Shown: positions 43,355 through 52,199 of the stretch, in pieces
Layout of the letters: the number at the start of each line of letters is the position of its first letter
Numbering within the stretch: the first letter of the stretch is position 1
Source: Halalkaliarchaeum desulfuricum
Lineage (GTDB): Archaea; Halobacteriota; Halobacteria; Halobacteriales; Haloferacaceae
Assembly (NCBI RefSeq): GCF_002952775.1
Contig: NZ_CP025066.1
Coordinates: 372,001-436,000 of the forward strand
Length of the DNA: 64,000 nucleotides
Reading direction: 5' to 3'
The notes under the pieces: generated by a model
What the model was told of the DNA's origin: nothing
Seen by the model: only the letters and a program-made list of their open reading frames with translations
Databases searched by the model: none
Translations under genes and position numbers: made by a program

Positions 43355-44284
43355 ATGACATTCGAAACTCTCCTGATTCCGACCGACGGCAGCGATCGCG
43401 CAGAAACCGCCGGGCGTCGAGGGTTGGACCTGGCCGGCGCACTCGACGCGAGCGTCCACGTTCTCTCGGTTGCGGACAGCTCCGTGGCGACGGGGACGGG
43501 CTATTCGGGCGATTCGCCCAGGGTCCGCGAACGGCTTCGAGAGCAAGCGAACGCCCGAGCGACCTCCTTCAGTGAGGAAGCCGCCTCGCGGGGGCTGGAG
43601 GCGACCGCTGCAGTCCGGGAGGGGATCCCGGCCCGAGAGATCGTCGACTACGCCGACGAACACGGGATCGACGCCATCGTCATGGGCACCTCCGGCCGGG
43701 GCGCGGTCGTGCGGGCGATCGTCGGGAGCGTCGCCGACAAAGTGGTCCGCACCGCGTCCGTTCCCGTCATGACGATCAACTCGGAGGTGGTCGATCCGAA
43801 GGTGACCCGGCCGACGGCGACCTCCGCGGGAATCGAGACAATACTCCTCCCGACAGACGGGAGCGAACCCGCGAATGTCGCGGCCAGCCGGGGGCTGGAT
43901 CTGGCAGCCCAACTGGACGCAACTGTCCACCTGCTGTCCGTTGCCGACGCTGACGTCGTGGACGCCCTGATCTCGGCGTTCGACGGCGAGAAGGGCCGTG
44001 CGGAGCTGGTCGAGCAAGCGAGCGAGAACCTCGCCGCGACCGGAGAGGAGGCCCACGACCGTGGGATCGAGTTCGTGACGGCGACCACCGAGGGGAATCC
44101 CGCCGAGGAAATCGTCGACTACGCCGACGAACACGGAGTCGACGCCATCGTGATGGGGACACACGGACGCGGCGGGTTCGAACGGTTCGCCGTCGGCAGC
44201 GTGGCCGACGGGGTCGTCCGGACCGCGTCCGTGCCCGTCCTCACGGTCACGTCGTCCCTGTCGGCGGAAACCGACGACGACTGA
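43355..44284 (+). CDS. Tandem universal stress protein (two UspA domains)
   Basis: The 309-residue protein is two UspA domains in line, each of about 145 residues. Each ends in the ATP-binding loop: GTSGRGAVVRAIVGSVADKVV and GTHGRGGFERFAVGSVADGVV. Both loops look intact. It follows acr3 by 40 bases on the same strand and may be co-transcribed. Universal stress proteins bind nucleotide and help cells survive stress; a role in arsenic stress is only suggested by position. Confidence 0.88.
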   Translation: MTFETLLIPTDGSDRAETAGRRGLDLAGALDASVHVLSVADSSVATGTGYSGDSPRVRERLREQANARATSFSEEAASRGLEATAAVREGIPAREIVDYADEHGIDAIVMGTSGRGAVVRAIVGSVADKVVRTASVPVMTINSEVVDPKVTRPTATSAGIETILLPTDGSEPANVAASRGLDLAAQLDATVHLLSVADADVVDALISAFDGEKGRAELVEQASENLAATGEEAHDRGIEFVTATTEGNPAEEIVDYADEHGVDAIVMGTHGRGGFERFAVGSVADGVVRTASVPVLTVTSSLSAETDDD

Positions 44285-44358
44285 TAGTAGCGGTCGTATT
44301 TGATATGGACGACTGGATCGCCGCCAGAGCTTAACCGACGGCGTCCCTTTTGGGAACG

Positions 44359-45414
44359 ATGAGTTCCCGGGAAGACCCGATCCAGGCTGCGGTCGACGAC
44401 GACGATCGGGACCTGTACGACGTCGCCACCTGGGAAGAACGGACCTCTCTCGACGGGCTGGCGGTGGCGCTCCACTGGCTGTTCGTCCGGGGGGCGAAAC
44501 TCGCGGTCGTCCTGCTTGCGGCGCTGATCCTGGTTTCTATCGGTGCGATCGGGGTGCTCTCGGAGCCGCCGATCGCGTTTCTGACCCTTCTGTCGGCGAT
44601 CCCGGCGCTGGGGCTGACCGGCTACGTCTGGTACTCGGACGTGACCACCAGCGAACCGCTCTCGCTTTTGGTTGCGACGTTCCTGCTTGCGGTGTTGACC
44701 GCGACGTTCGCCGCCGTCGTCAACGGGCTCGCCCAGGGGCTGTTCGCGCCGCTCGGCGGGCTCGGACTCCTCCTGTTTTTCTATCTCGTGGTCGGCCCGG
44801 TCGAAGAGACCGTCAAACTGCTCGCGGTTCGGCTGTACGCGTACACCGACAAGCGGTTCGACGCCGTCATCGACGGCGCGGTGTACGGCGCAGTCGCGGG
44901 GTTGGGGTTCGCCACGATCGAAAACTCGCTGTATATCGCCCGGAACGTCGAAATCGCCGACCTGACGCTCGGCATCGCACTCGTGGGTGCCGGAGACGGC
45001 ATCGCCGGGATCCGTGCGCTTGCGGGGCCGGGACACGTGATCTACTCGGCGTATGCCGGCTACTACCTCGGGCTCGCGAAGTTCAACCCGGAAAACAGGG
45101 GGCCGATCATCATCAAGGGGCTGTTGATCGCGGCGGTCATCCACGCGACGTACAACGCGACCGCCGGGTTCGGCACCGCGACGATCATGGCTGGGACCGG
45201 CCTCCCGTTCCTCGCGGCGTTTGCCCTCTTCGTAGTGCTCTATCAGGGCTTCTTCGGCGGAATCCTGTTGCGGAAGCTGTGGCAATACCGGACCGTGTAT
45301 CTGGAGACGAGAGGGGGTACGGGAGCGGAGACGGCAGCCGGTCGGGCCAACGCTGACGAGGACCCGACCGAGCCTGAAGCGGCGGAGCCCGAACTGACGG
45401 AGTTCGAGGAGTAG
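44359..45414 (+). CDS. PrsW-type intramembrane metalloprotease family protein
   Basis: The 351-residue membrane protein has about eight spans and the PrsW/CPBP-type motifs: EETVKLL near residue 154, GFATIENSLYI, GPGHVIYSAYAGYY and HATYNA. These supply glutamates and histidines of an intramembrane metal site. In Bacillus PrsW cleaves an anti-sigma factor, but archaea have no sigma factors, so the substrate here is unknown. An ATG at 44359 is preferred over the TTG three codons upstream. Confidence 0.83.
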   Translation: MSSREDPIQAAVDDDDRDLYDVATWEERTSLDGLAVALHWLFVRGAKLAVVLLAALILVSIGAIGVLSEPPIAFLTLLSAIPALGLTGYVWYSDVTTSEPLSLLVATFLLAVLTATFAAVVNGLAQGLFAPLGGLGLLLFFYLVVGPVEETVKLLAVRLYAYTDKRFDAVIDGAVYGAVAGLGFATIENSLYIARNVEIADLTLGIALVGAGDGIAGIRALAGPGHVIYSAYAGYYLGLAKFNPENRGPIIIKGLLIAAVIHATYNATAGFGTATIMAGTGLPFLAAFALFVVLYQGFFGGILLRKLWQYRTVYLETRGGTGAETAAGRANADEDPTEPEAAEPELTEFEE

Positions 45415-45439
45415 CCGGGAACGGACGTCTACCGCCGAG

Positions 45440-45790
45440 CTACAGTTTCTCGCGGGAGATCCTGACGCCCGTCGGCGTCAAAACCAGCTGGTCGTCGCCT
45501 TTCTGGACGATGTCGCCGTCGACCTCGCGGGCGACCTGCCGGAGTTCGTCGACGATGTGTTCGATCGTCCGATCGCTCGTCGAGTGGCGGGTGATGTCCG
45601 CAATGACGAAGTCGCCGTCGTACACGGCGTCCTTGATCGGGATGACATCGCTTTGATCGCTGATCTCGGCGATGTGGACCGACATGTTGCTTTCGGTGAC
45701 TGCTGCTTCCGCGTCGTCGATATCGAGTTCGACGTAGTCCTCGGTGCTGTGGCTTCCACCCGCTCCGAGGATCTTGCTCATGATGCCCAT
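45440..45790 (-). CDS. sepF: Cell division protein SepF
   Basis: The 116-residue protein matches archaeal SepF (DUF552): an N-terminal MGIMSKILG membrane-targeting helix, a linker, and then VHIAEISDQSDVIPIKDAVYDGD and DRTIEHIVDELRQVAREVDGDIVQKGDDQ. In Haloferax SepF anchors FtsZ to the membrane at the division site. The ATG coding MGIMSK is chosen because the amphipathic helix starts there. It converges with the PrsW homologue and diverges from the subtilase gene. Confidence 0.92.
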   Translation of the reverse strand: MGIMSKILGAGGSHSTEDYVELDIDDAEAAVTESNMSVHIAEISDQSDVIPIKDAVYDGDFVIADITRHSTSDRTIEHIVDELRQVAREVDGDIVQKGDDQLVLTPTGVRISREKL

Positions 45791-45927
45791 AGGATACACA
45801 CGCGGCGTTGTAACAATAGTTCTTGCGTCAGACGCACAGCACGCATACAGGTTCGAGTACGGGAAAATTTTCTCTCACATTTCGGAAGATAACATTAAGA
45901 AGGCAGAGTGACAGGATAAGCTACCGC

Positions 45928-47742
45928 ATGTCACGAGAGGGCATATCAAGGCGAGAGGTGCTGAGATACACGGGCGGAGCCGTGGGGGCGGCGGGCCTCG
46001 CAGGAACAGCGGCGGCCGACGATCACGTCGAGGTGAACGTCGGATTTGCAAACAATCGGGGGCGACGAGCAGCGCTGGAAGTGGCGGTGTCGGTCAAACG
46101 GGAGTTCTCCTTCAACGCGCTGACGATGACAGTCCCGGAGGAGGCCGTCGACGGGTTGGCGGCGGATCGGAACGTCCGGTACGTCGAGGAGAACGGCGAG
46201 ATGTATGCTCACGACCAGACGACGCCATATGGGATCGAGATCACGGATGCCGACGTCGCGATCGACGACGGCAACACGGGCGAGGGGGTGTCGGTCGCGA
46301 TCCTCGACACCGGGATCGACGCCCAGCACGAGACGCTCGAGGAGAACCTCGGCGAGGGGTGGGCGACCGACGACGCCGAATGTACCACCGATTGTCAGGG
46401 TGGTCCGTTCGGCGGCAACAACATCGACGAATGTCTCGAGGAGTGGGACGACGACAACGACCACGGCAGCCACGTCGCCGGGACGGCCGCCGCGGCCGAC
46501 AACGGTGTCGGCGTGCTCGGCGTGGCTCCGGACGCGACCCTCCACGCGGTGAAGGTACTGGAGTGTGACGGCGGTGGAACCTTTGATGACATCGCTGCGG
46601 GAATCGAGTGGTCGGCCGACCAGGGGCACGACGTACAGAACATGAGTCTCGGGGCGGATTCCGATTCGGAAGTTGTCTCCGACGCGATCGAAGACGCCGC
46701 CGACAAGGGCGTCGTGCTGGTCGCTTCCGCTGGTAACGACGGGGAGTGTACCGACTGCGTCGGATTCCCGGCGCGACACCCGGAGGTAATCGCGGTGTCG
46801 GCAACCGACGAGGACGACGAACTCGCCGACTTCTCTTCGACGGGCCCCGAAGTCGAACTCGCCGCGCCGGGCGTGGACACGCTTTCGACCATTCCCAGGG
46901 ACGACTACGATGAGTTCTCCGGCACGTCGATGTCCGCGCCGCACGTCTCCGGCGCGGCCGCGACGGTGATCGCCGACGGGACGACCGACCGCGAGGAGGT
47001 CCGTGAGCAACTGAAGGAAGCGGCCGACGACATCGGCCTCGACGAAAACGAGCAGGGTGCCGGTCGACTGAACGTTGCCGATGCCGTGGACGCCGAAAGC
47101 GACGATGATGACGACGATGACGACAAGGAAGAAGAGGAGAACGTCTCAGTCGTCACTGACGAGGCGACAGACGTCGGCGAGACGTCAGCCACCTTGAACG
47201 GCGAGGTGACGGAACTGGAGAACGCCGACGAGGCCGACGTCGGCTTCGAGTACGACGAAAGCGGCGGCGATCTTTCGAACACAGTCGACGCCGGCACCGT
47301 CTCCGGAACCGAGAAGTTCGATGCGACGGTGGACGGACTCGATTCCGGCACCGAGTACGAGTTCCGCGCGGTCGCGGAGACTGCAGAGGACAGCGACGAG
47401 GGCGACGTACTGGCGTTTACGACCGACGAAGAAGAGGATGATGACGAGGAATCGACGGCTCCCGTGATCGACCAGTTCGACCTGACGGACACGAGCAACC
47501 CCCGGTGGGCCCGCGTCGAAGTCGACTGGGCCGTCTCGGACGACGACGGGAACCTCGATGAAGTCACGTCAGTGCTGAAAGACGGCATCGACAGCGAGAC
47601 CTCGTCCGTCAGCGGCGACGCAGCTTCGGGCACACACGAACTCCGCGAACGTGACGGCCACGGCGAGGCCGAGGTGACGCTCACCGTCACCGACACCGAC
47701 GGGAACGAGACCAGCGACACGAAGTCAATTACGCTCGGGTAA
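45928..47742 (+). CDS. Secreted subtilisin-family (S8) serine protease
   Basis: The 604-residue protease has a twin-arginine signal (SRREVLRYTGG) and a propeptide of about 70 residues. The catalytic domain has D127 (ILDTGID), H179 (DHGSHVAGT) and S334 (GTSMSAPHVSG). After an aspartate-rich linker come a fibronectin type III-like domain (SVVTDEATDVGETSATLNGE) and a C-terminal Ig-like domain. The plan is that of halolysins with extra C-terminal domains. It would be exported folded by Tat and matured outside the cell. Confidence 0.93.
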   Translation: MSREGISRREVLRYTGGAVGAAGLAGTAAADDHVEVNVGFANNRGRRAALEVAVSVKREFSFNALTMTVPEEAVDGLAADRNVRYVEENGEMYAHDQTTPYGIEITDADVAIDDGNTGEGVSVAILDTGIDAQHETLEENLGEGWATDDAECTTDCQGGPFGGNNIDECLEEWDDDNDHGSHVAGTAAAADNGVGVLGVAPDATLHAVKVLECDGGGTFDDIAAGIEWSADQGHDVQNMSLGADSDSEVVSDAIEDAADKGVVLVASAGNDGECTDCVGFPARHPEVIAVSATDEDDELADFSSTGPEVELAAPGVDTLSTIPRDDYDEFSGTSMSAPHVSGAAATVIADGTTDREEVREQLKEAADDIGLDENEQGAGRLNVADAVDAESDDDDDDDDKEEEENVSVVTDEATDVGETSATLNGEVTELENADEADVGFEYDESGGDLSNTVDAGTVSGTEKFDATVDGLDSGTEYEFRAVAETAEDSDEGDVLAFTTDEEEDDDEESTAPVIDQFDLTDTSNPRWARVEVDWAVSDDDGNLDEVTSVLKDGIDSETSSVSGDAASGTHELRERDGHGEAEVTLTVTDTDGNETSDTKSITLG

Positions 47743-47864
47743 CCTACCCGTAGCACTCACTAACTACGATCGGCGCTTCAGATATTATTTAAAAGAATTA
47801 CGTTTCAGCGTCCGCTTTTTGAGTTCCGTATACTTCATACCAATTTCGGGCTAATTGAGTAGAC

Positions 47865-48722
47865 ATGCAAGTCCTGATTACTGGGGCCCACGGTCAGGTT
47901 GGCGACGGGCTGAAACGGTATCTCGGAGATCGAGGAGACTACGAGTTGACGTACCTCGACCGCGACGATCATCCCGACTACGACACCCACGTCGCCGACG
48001 TGAACGATTACGACGCGATTCGACCGGCCTTCGACGGGCAAGACGCGGTCATCCATCTGGCTGCGTATCCGACGACCGACGGGACGTGGGAGCAGATCAG
48101 GGACAGCAACCTCCACGGCACTCATAACGTGCTCGAGGCAGCGGCGGACGCCGGTGTGAGCCAGTTCGTCTTCGCCTCCTCGATTCACGCTGCCGGGATG
48201 TACGAAGAAGAACACGCACCCGAACTGTACGAACTGGACTTCGATCTGACGGTTACCCATGAGGATCCCGAGCGTCCCGACTCCTACTACGGCGCCTCGA
48301 AAGCCTTCGGCGAAGACTGGGGCCGGTATTTCATCGAATGTCGTGAGTACCCCGAACAGTTCTACGCCATCCGGATCGCGAGCATCCGGGAACCGCCATA
48401 CGACAACCCGTACGGCGACGCAGAGAAGGGCGTCGAACGCGGCGACTGGGAGCGCGGAAGCCACGAGTACGAAACACAGGTCAAGCGGCTACAGGGGACG
48501 TGGCTCTCGCAGCGTGACTGGGTGCAACTGGTCGAGTTGTGTTTGGCAGACGACGAACTGGAGTTCGGGATCTTCTTTGCGACGAGCGAAAACGAACGCG
48601 GCTGGTACGACATCACGCACGCGAAAGACGTGCTGGGCTACGAGCCACAGGACCAGGGCGAAGCGTGGACCGAGCCCCCGCAGGACCTCGTCGAACACGT
48701 AGAAAACAACCGAGAAATCTGA
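47865..48722 (+). CDS. Extended SDR NAD(P)-dependent sugar dehydrogenase/epimerase
   Basis: This 285-residue Rossmann enzyme has the nucleotide site GAHGQVG at residue 7, HLAAYPTTDG, and the catalytic YYGASK near residue 143. The overall pattern is close to uronate dehydrogenases and to the haloarchaeal NAD-dependent glucose-6-phosphate dehydrogenase Azf, so oxidation of a sugar acid or sugar phosphate is more likely than epimerisation. TATA-like sequences (TATACTTCATACC) lie about 35 bases upstream. Substrate not determined. Confidence 0.75.
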   Translation: MQVLITGAHGQVGDGLKRYLGDRGDYELTYLDRDDHPDYDTHVADVNDYDAIRPAFDGQDAVIHLAAYPTTDGTWEQIRDSNLHGTHNVLEAAADAGVSQFVFASSIHAAGMYEEEHAPELYELDFDLTVTHEDPERPDSYYGASKAFGEDWGRYFIECREYPEQFYAIRIASIREPPYDNPYGDAEKGVERGDWERGSHEYETQVKRLQGTWLSQRDWVQLVELCLADDELEFGIFFATSENERGWYDITHAKDVLGYEPQDQGEAWTEPPQDLVEHVENNREI

Positions 48723-48820
48723 GGAGAGTTGCTCTACTCCCCGATTTGGGGTACTGACGTCAATTTATTCTATAGAAACCAATAATATGCCCAATAGTTA
48801 TGATTCGGGAGTGGAAATTT

Positions 48821-48834
48821 TATATCGCGATATA
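48821..48834. promoter_or_regulatory. Perfect 14-base palindrome before the DUF5783 gene
   Basis: TATATCGCGATATA is fully self-complementary and lies about 61 bases before the next start codon in an AT-rich gap. It may be an operator or part of the core promoter. No matching regulator is known to me. Confidence 0.35.
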
Positions 48835-48894
48835 GGATTTATCCCCCCTGCTCGGTCGCGTAACCGTTATTCCCGTCGGGCGGAACCGTGATGC

Positions 48895-49224
48895 ATGGCC
48901 GACTTCGATCCCGAGCAGTTCGAGGACAAGTACGCGAACTACTTCCCCGAACTCCAGCGCGCGTACAAGAGTGCTTTCGAGACAATGAACGACGAGTACG
49001 ACTCCGAACTGATCCACGCGATCGATCAGGCCGTACTCAACGAATCGGAGCCGTTCTACCGGGAGGGTGAATTCGTCGTGGAACTCCCGAAGAATCCCCA
49101 CGACCGGATCGAAGGGGTGGGCGTGATCGTCGAGGAGGATCGGGTCGAACCCGTTCTCGATCGGTACGTCGATGAGATCGAAGGAGAACTGCACAGGGTA
49201 TTCGGGGTCGAGCGAACCGACTGA
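48895..49224 (+). CDS. DUF5783-like small protein
   Basis: The 109-residue acidic protein matches a haloarchaeal family that I recall as DUF5783: PEQFEDKYANYFPELQRAYKSAFETMN, then SELIHAIDQAVLNESEPFY. It is soluble, helical and of unknown function, conserved beside the NifU-type gene in several haloarchaea as far as I recall. The nifU-like gene starts 49 bases downstream. Confidence 0.7.
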   Translation: MADFDPEQFEDKYANYFPELQRAYKSAFETMNDEYDSELIHAIDQAVLNESEPFYREGEFVVELPKNPHDRIEGVGVIVEEDRVEPVLDRYVDEIEGELHRVFGVERTD

Positions 49225-49273
49225 CCCGGAGACCAACCAAAGCCTTTAGCCCATACATCGCTAACTCCGGCGT

Positions 49274-49639
49274 ATGAGCACCGACTCGGCGGATGCGGAA
49301 AGCGAGCTTCGCGAGGAGATCACCAACTTCCTGCGCCGGAACTTCCCGCAGATTCAGATGCACGGCGGAAGTGCCGCGATCAGCCACCTCGACACCGAAA
49401 CCGGCGAAGTCCACGTCCAACTGGGCGGCGCCTGCTCGGGGTGTGGCATCTCCCCGATGACGATCCAGGCGATCAAGTCCCGGATGGTCAAGGAGATTCC
49501 CGAAATCGAGGAAGTTCACGCGGACACCGGCCTCAACGGCGGCGGTGGCGGCGGCATGGGCGGAATGAGCCCATCGTTCCCGGGCGAGGAGGGCGACGAC
49601 GCCGGCGAGGAAGACGAAGGTCCGCAGGCGCCGTTCTAG
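49274..49639 (+). CDS. NifU-family Fe-S scaffold protein
   Basis: The 121-residue protein has the C-terminal NifU domain: VHVQLGGACSGCGISPMTIQ with the CxxC pair that binds a labile [4Fe-4S] cluster for transfer to apoproteins. A glycine-rich and acidic tail of about 35 residues follows the domain. The mRNA is probably leaderless (TATA-like CCTTTAGCCC at about 49243). T-run sequence right after the stop (TAGCTTTTTTCG) looks like a terminator. Confidence 0.88.
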   Translation: MSTDSADAESELREEITNFLRRNFPQIQMHGGSAAISHLDTETGEVHVQLGGACSGCGISPMTIQAIKSRMVKEIPEIEEVHADTGLNGGGGGGMGGMSPSFPGEEGDDAGEEDEGPQAPF

Positions 49640-49850
49640 CTTTTTTCGCGCTTGTAGAGCAACGGCAGTCGACGTAGGCTGTTTGTCGAAATCGGGCCTC
49701 AGGAACGGTAGTTCTGCCCATCTCGTACGAGCCGACGTCGGTGCCTCGCGCGCTTAATAAACTACATTTCGCGATAACAAATCGGTGGCCGAACCACTTC
49801 GCTGGGAACCTGGGATGCAGTAGCGTGGGGCTATTTTTTCGGTTCAGGTA
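49640..49850. other. Gap with no recognisable gene
   Basis: This 211-base gap between the nifU-like gene and the arsC remnant shows a T-run at 49641-49647, probably a terminator of the nifU-like gene, and an AT-rich patch at 49755-49780. No ORF with haloarchaeal codon use or RNA gene was recognised. Confidence 0.5.
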
Positions 49851-50146
49851 CTATCGAGCTGACTCGATTTCGTCGAAGAGGGAACGTACTCGCCGTTCGA
49901 TCTCGTCCCGGATTTCGGTGACCTTCGTCGGCGATTCCCCGGCGGGATCCTCCAGGTCCCAGTCCCGGTTCTCCCCGGCCTACCCGGCAGGATAGACGTC
50001 CTCTGCCGAACAGCCCATCGTGATGACGTAACGAGTGCGATCTCGCGGCTGCGCCCCCGACGCGTTACCTTAACGTTTCCCGCACGCGTAGGCCATCTGT
50101 GGTCGACCGGCGTTCTGGACGCAGACGAACACGATCCGTATCGTAT
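49851..50146 (-). pseudogene. arsC: Decayed arsC (thioredoxin-coupled arsenate reductase)
   Basis: On the minus strand one frame reads IRIVFVCVQNAGRPQMAYACGKR and then a stop, which is the N-terminal phosphatase-loop region of low-molecular-weight-type ArsC (normally C-x5-R, here CVQNAGR). A second frame resumes at RYVITMGCSAEDVYPAG, hits an in-frame stop, and continues AGENRDWDLEDPAGE to a normal C-terminus. About 60 codons of the middle are missing between the two parts. There is no usable start codon. The gene has been inactivated by a deletion, a frame change and a nonsense mutation. It lies just downstream of arsR2 on the same strand, in the place an arsC would have. Confidence 0.85.
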
Positions 50147-50240
50147 TTTCCGACTGGCCGTTCGGGTCAATATATCGGAGCCTCGACTGGGCGGGAATAA
50201 AACAAGAGATCTCGAGAGGGTCAGGTCTTGACGACCTCCG

Positions 50241-50576
50241 TCAACAGAGACGATGGACGATATCGACGACATCCTCGCCGCACTCGGTCGGTCGGTACGT
50301 CACGTAGTTACCCTCCCGGTCGGCCGTGACGAGTCCCGCCTCCTTGAGTTGTTTGAGGTGATAGGAGAGTTTCGAGTACTCGATGTCGAACAGTTCGACG
50401 AGGTCACAGACGCAAAGCTCCGATTCCTCGAGCAATCGCAAGATGAGGATTCGGCGATCGTCAGCGAGGGCCTTGAAGATGCGGTGAGCCGTCTCGACGT
50501 CACACGTCGAGACGATCGCCTCCATCTCGGCCATCGTCTCCGAGGAAACCCGGAAGTCGTTCGATTGTGAGGACAT
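50241..50576 (-). CDS. arsR: ArsR family repressor, second copy
   Basis: This 111-residue winged-helix repressor has ELCVCDLVELFDIEYSKLSYHLKQL, with the CVC arsenic-sensing motif and the recognition helix. It is not a close copy of the ArsR at 41455. It is the last intact gene of the minus-strand run from permease through thioredoxin-fold protein. The ATG at 50576 (MSSQSND) is chosen since the open frame further upstream is not ArsR-like. Confidence 0.9.
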   Translation of the reverse strand: MSSQSNDFRVSSETMAEMEAIVSTCDVETAHRIFKALADDRRILILRLLEESELCVCDLVELFDIEYSKLSYHLKQLKEAGLVTADREGNYVTYRPTECGEDVVDIVHRLC

Positions 50577-50648
50577 GCGTTTCCGTGTGCGGATACGGGC
50601 CACCCACAAATTAGTGTGTGCATCCGGCCGGTGCCGACAGGAACGCAC

Positions 50649-50891
50649 CTATGTCGCCCGGAAGAGTTCGACGAGTTCCTCGACCTCGGGAATCTCACCC
50701 TCGATCTCGATCTCCTCGTCGACGGCGACGGCGGGGGTGTGCATCACGCCGCGATCAATGATCTCCATCTGTTTGTCGATTTTCTCGACGTCCGCGTCGA
50801 CATCGTCGTCGAGCCGATCGAGTGCCAGGATCACGTGCTGTTCTGTCTTCTTGCACCTGGGACAGCCAGGTCCGATGACTTCGATTTTCAT
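50649..50891 (-). CDS. Thioredoxin-fold protein with CPRC motif
   Basis: The 80-residue protein has the small glutaredoxin/thioredoxin-like fold: MKIEVIGPGCPRCKKTEQHV with the redox-active CxxC, and a cis-proline segment HTPAVAVDEE. Proteins of this type often sit beside the ArsP-like permease and an ArsR gene in archaea and bacteria. It could hand metal or metalloid to the permease or keep its cysteines reduced. It lies 55 bases downstream of the permease gene on the same strand. Confidence 0.88.
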   Translation of the reverse strand: MKIEVIGPGCPRCKKTEQHVILALDRLDDDVDADVEKIDKQMEIIDRGVMHTPAVAVDEEIEIEGEIPEVEELVELFRAT

Positions 50892-50946
50892 GGTTGGGTT
50901 GGATCGTATTTCCGTGTCGTGTTCGTGTTGGACAGCTGTCGAATCG

Positions 50947-52110
50947 TTACAGCAGCAGGCCCCACATGAGGGCCGCGACCGTCGAGGCGACCGCGACGAG
51001 GGCGATATAGAGGGCAGTCTGTTTGGTGCCGATCGTCTTCCAGATGACGATCATGTTCGGCAACGACAGCGAGGGGCCCGCAAGCAGCAGCGCCAGCGCG
51101 GGACCGTCAGCCATCAGGCCGTTCGTGTAGCCGAACAGCGAGCCGACGATCGGAACCTCGAGCAACGTCGGCATGTACAGCACCGCGCCGATGACCGACG
51201 CCACCCCTGCCGACAGGACCGTCGTTTCGCCGAAGAGTTCCTGGGTCAACAGCCCGGGCGCGACCTGATGGGCGGCGAAGGTCTCGCCGCCGTTGGTCGT
51301 GACAGTCTCGAGGGGAGCCATCCCCTGGGCCACCGCGGCGATCCCACCGATGATCCCGATGATAAACGTCCCGACGATCAACAGCGGAAAGATCGTCCGG
51401 GTGAAAAACCACGTCTCCTGGAGCCAGTCGTCGATCTCGTCGCGGGAAAACTCCGAGTACAGTAGATACCCCAGCATCGCGAACAACGGTGCGAGGATCG
51501 GAGCCTTGATCGCCCAGGTGAGCAGCCCAGTCGCCGCGATCAGCAGGATCGCGACCTGCGTGCCGAAGAAGCCGGCAGTCACCCATTTCGGGCGCTGGGA
51601 CTCGGCGGCGTACCCCCCGTCGGTGGCGACGGTCTGGTTCTCGGGGCGATCCTCGTCGTCATCGCTCACGAAGACCAGCGCCATCGTCAGTCCGATTGCA
51701 GCGGCCATCACGACCGCGAAAAACGCTCGCGCACCGCCGAGGGGCAGTCCGAGGACGCGAGCAGTAAACACGACCGCCAGCACATTGATCGCCGGCCCCG
51801 AAAACAGGAAGGCGGTTGCAGGGCCGATCCCCGCGCCCTTCTTGTACAGGCCGGCGAACATGGGCAGGATCGTACAGCTACACACCGCGAGTGCGACGCC
51901 CGAAACCGACGCGATGGAGTAGGCCTGCAACTTCGGGGCCTCCGCGCTCAGGTACTTCGTGATGAAATGGTCGGAGAGGACCGCCGAGATCCCGCCGGCG
52001 ATAAAAAACGCCGGCACGAGACACGTGAGGACGTGTAGCGTAAGGTACGACAACGTCTCGTCGATTCCTGCCCGCAATATCTCAACGAGGAGTTCGATCT
52101 CCGGAACCAT
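50947..52110 (-). CDS. ArsP-like permease (DUF318 / COG0701 metal or metalloid efflux)
   Basis: The 387-residue membrane protein has about ten spans and the permease-family segments VALAVCSCTILPMFAGLYKK with closely spaced cysteines, GIGPATAFLFSGPAIN and the repeated GPSLSLPNMIVIWKTIG. Relatives export trivalent organoarsenicals (ArsP) or copper and zinc. A soluble loop near residues 165-190 is acidic. It is followed by the thioredoxin-fold protein and ArsR. A TTCAA-N7-TAGAA site lies directly before the ATG, matching the ferredoxin promoter site. Substrate is inferred from context. Confidence 0.85.
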   Translation of the reverse strand: MVPEIELLVEILRAGIDETLSYLTLHVLTCLVPAFFIAGGISAVLSDHFITKYLSAEAPKLQAYSIASVSGVALAVCSCTILPMFAGLYKKGAGIGPATAFLFSGPAINVLAVVFTARVLGLPLGGARAFFAVVMAAAIGLTMALVFVSDDDEDRPENQTVATDGGYAAESQRPKWVTAGFFGTQVAILLIAATGLLTWAIKAPILAPLFAMLGYLLYSEFSRDEIDDWLQETWFFTRTIFPLLIVGTFIIGIIGGIAAVAQGMAPLETVTTNGGETFAAHQVAPGLLTQELFGETTVLSAGVASVIGAVLYMPTLLEVPIVGSLFGYTNGLMADGPALALLLAGPSLSLPNMIVIWKTIGTKQTALYIALVAVASTVAALMWGLLL

Positions 52111-52127
52111 TTCAATTAATCTTAGAA
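52111..52127. promoter_or_regulatory. TTCAA-N7-TAGAA site at the permease start
   Basis: The element abuts the permease ATG. It has the same layout as TTCAA-N7-TTGAA at 52560-52576 beside the ferredoxin gene, and eleven bases around the two starts are identical (CCATTTCAATT on the plus strand). A shared regulator, probably ArsR-like, is inferred. Confidence 0.45.
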
Positions 52128-52175
52128 CGAAGGTAGGATATGTGTTTTTTGGTTTTTAATTATTTTAAAACGATT

Positions 52176-52194
52176 GTCCGCGCCTATCGCGGAC
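52176..52194 (-). terminator. Terminator-like hairpin after the ferredoxin gene
   Basis: GTCCGCG-N5-CGCGGAC forms a perfect seven-pair stem, five bases after the ferredoxin stop. On the minus strand it is followed by a TTTTAAAATAA tract. It would separate the ferredoxin transcript from the permease gene, which has its own AT-rich promoter. Confidence 0.55.
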
Positions 52195-52199
52195 CCGAC

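Noticed and set aside
48739-48751. CCCC-GATTT-GGGG as a terminator after the sugar dehydrogenase gene
   Set aside because: The stem has only four pairs with mismatches on either side and no T-run, so it is too weak to call.
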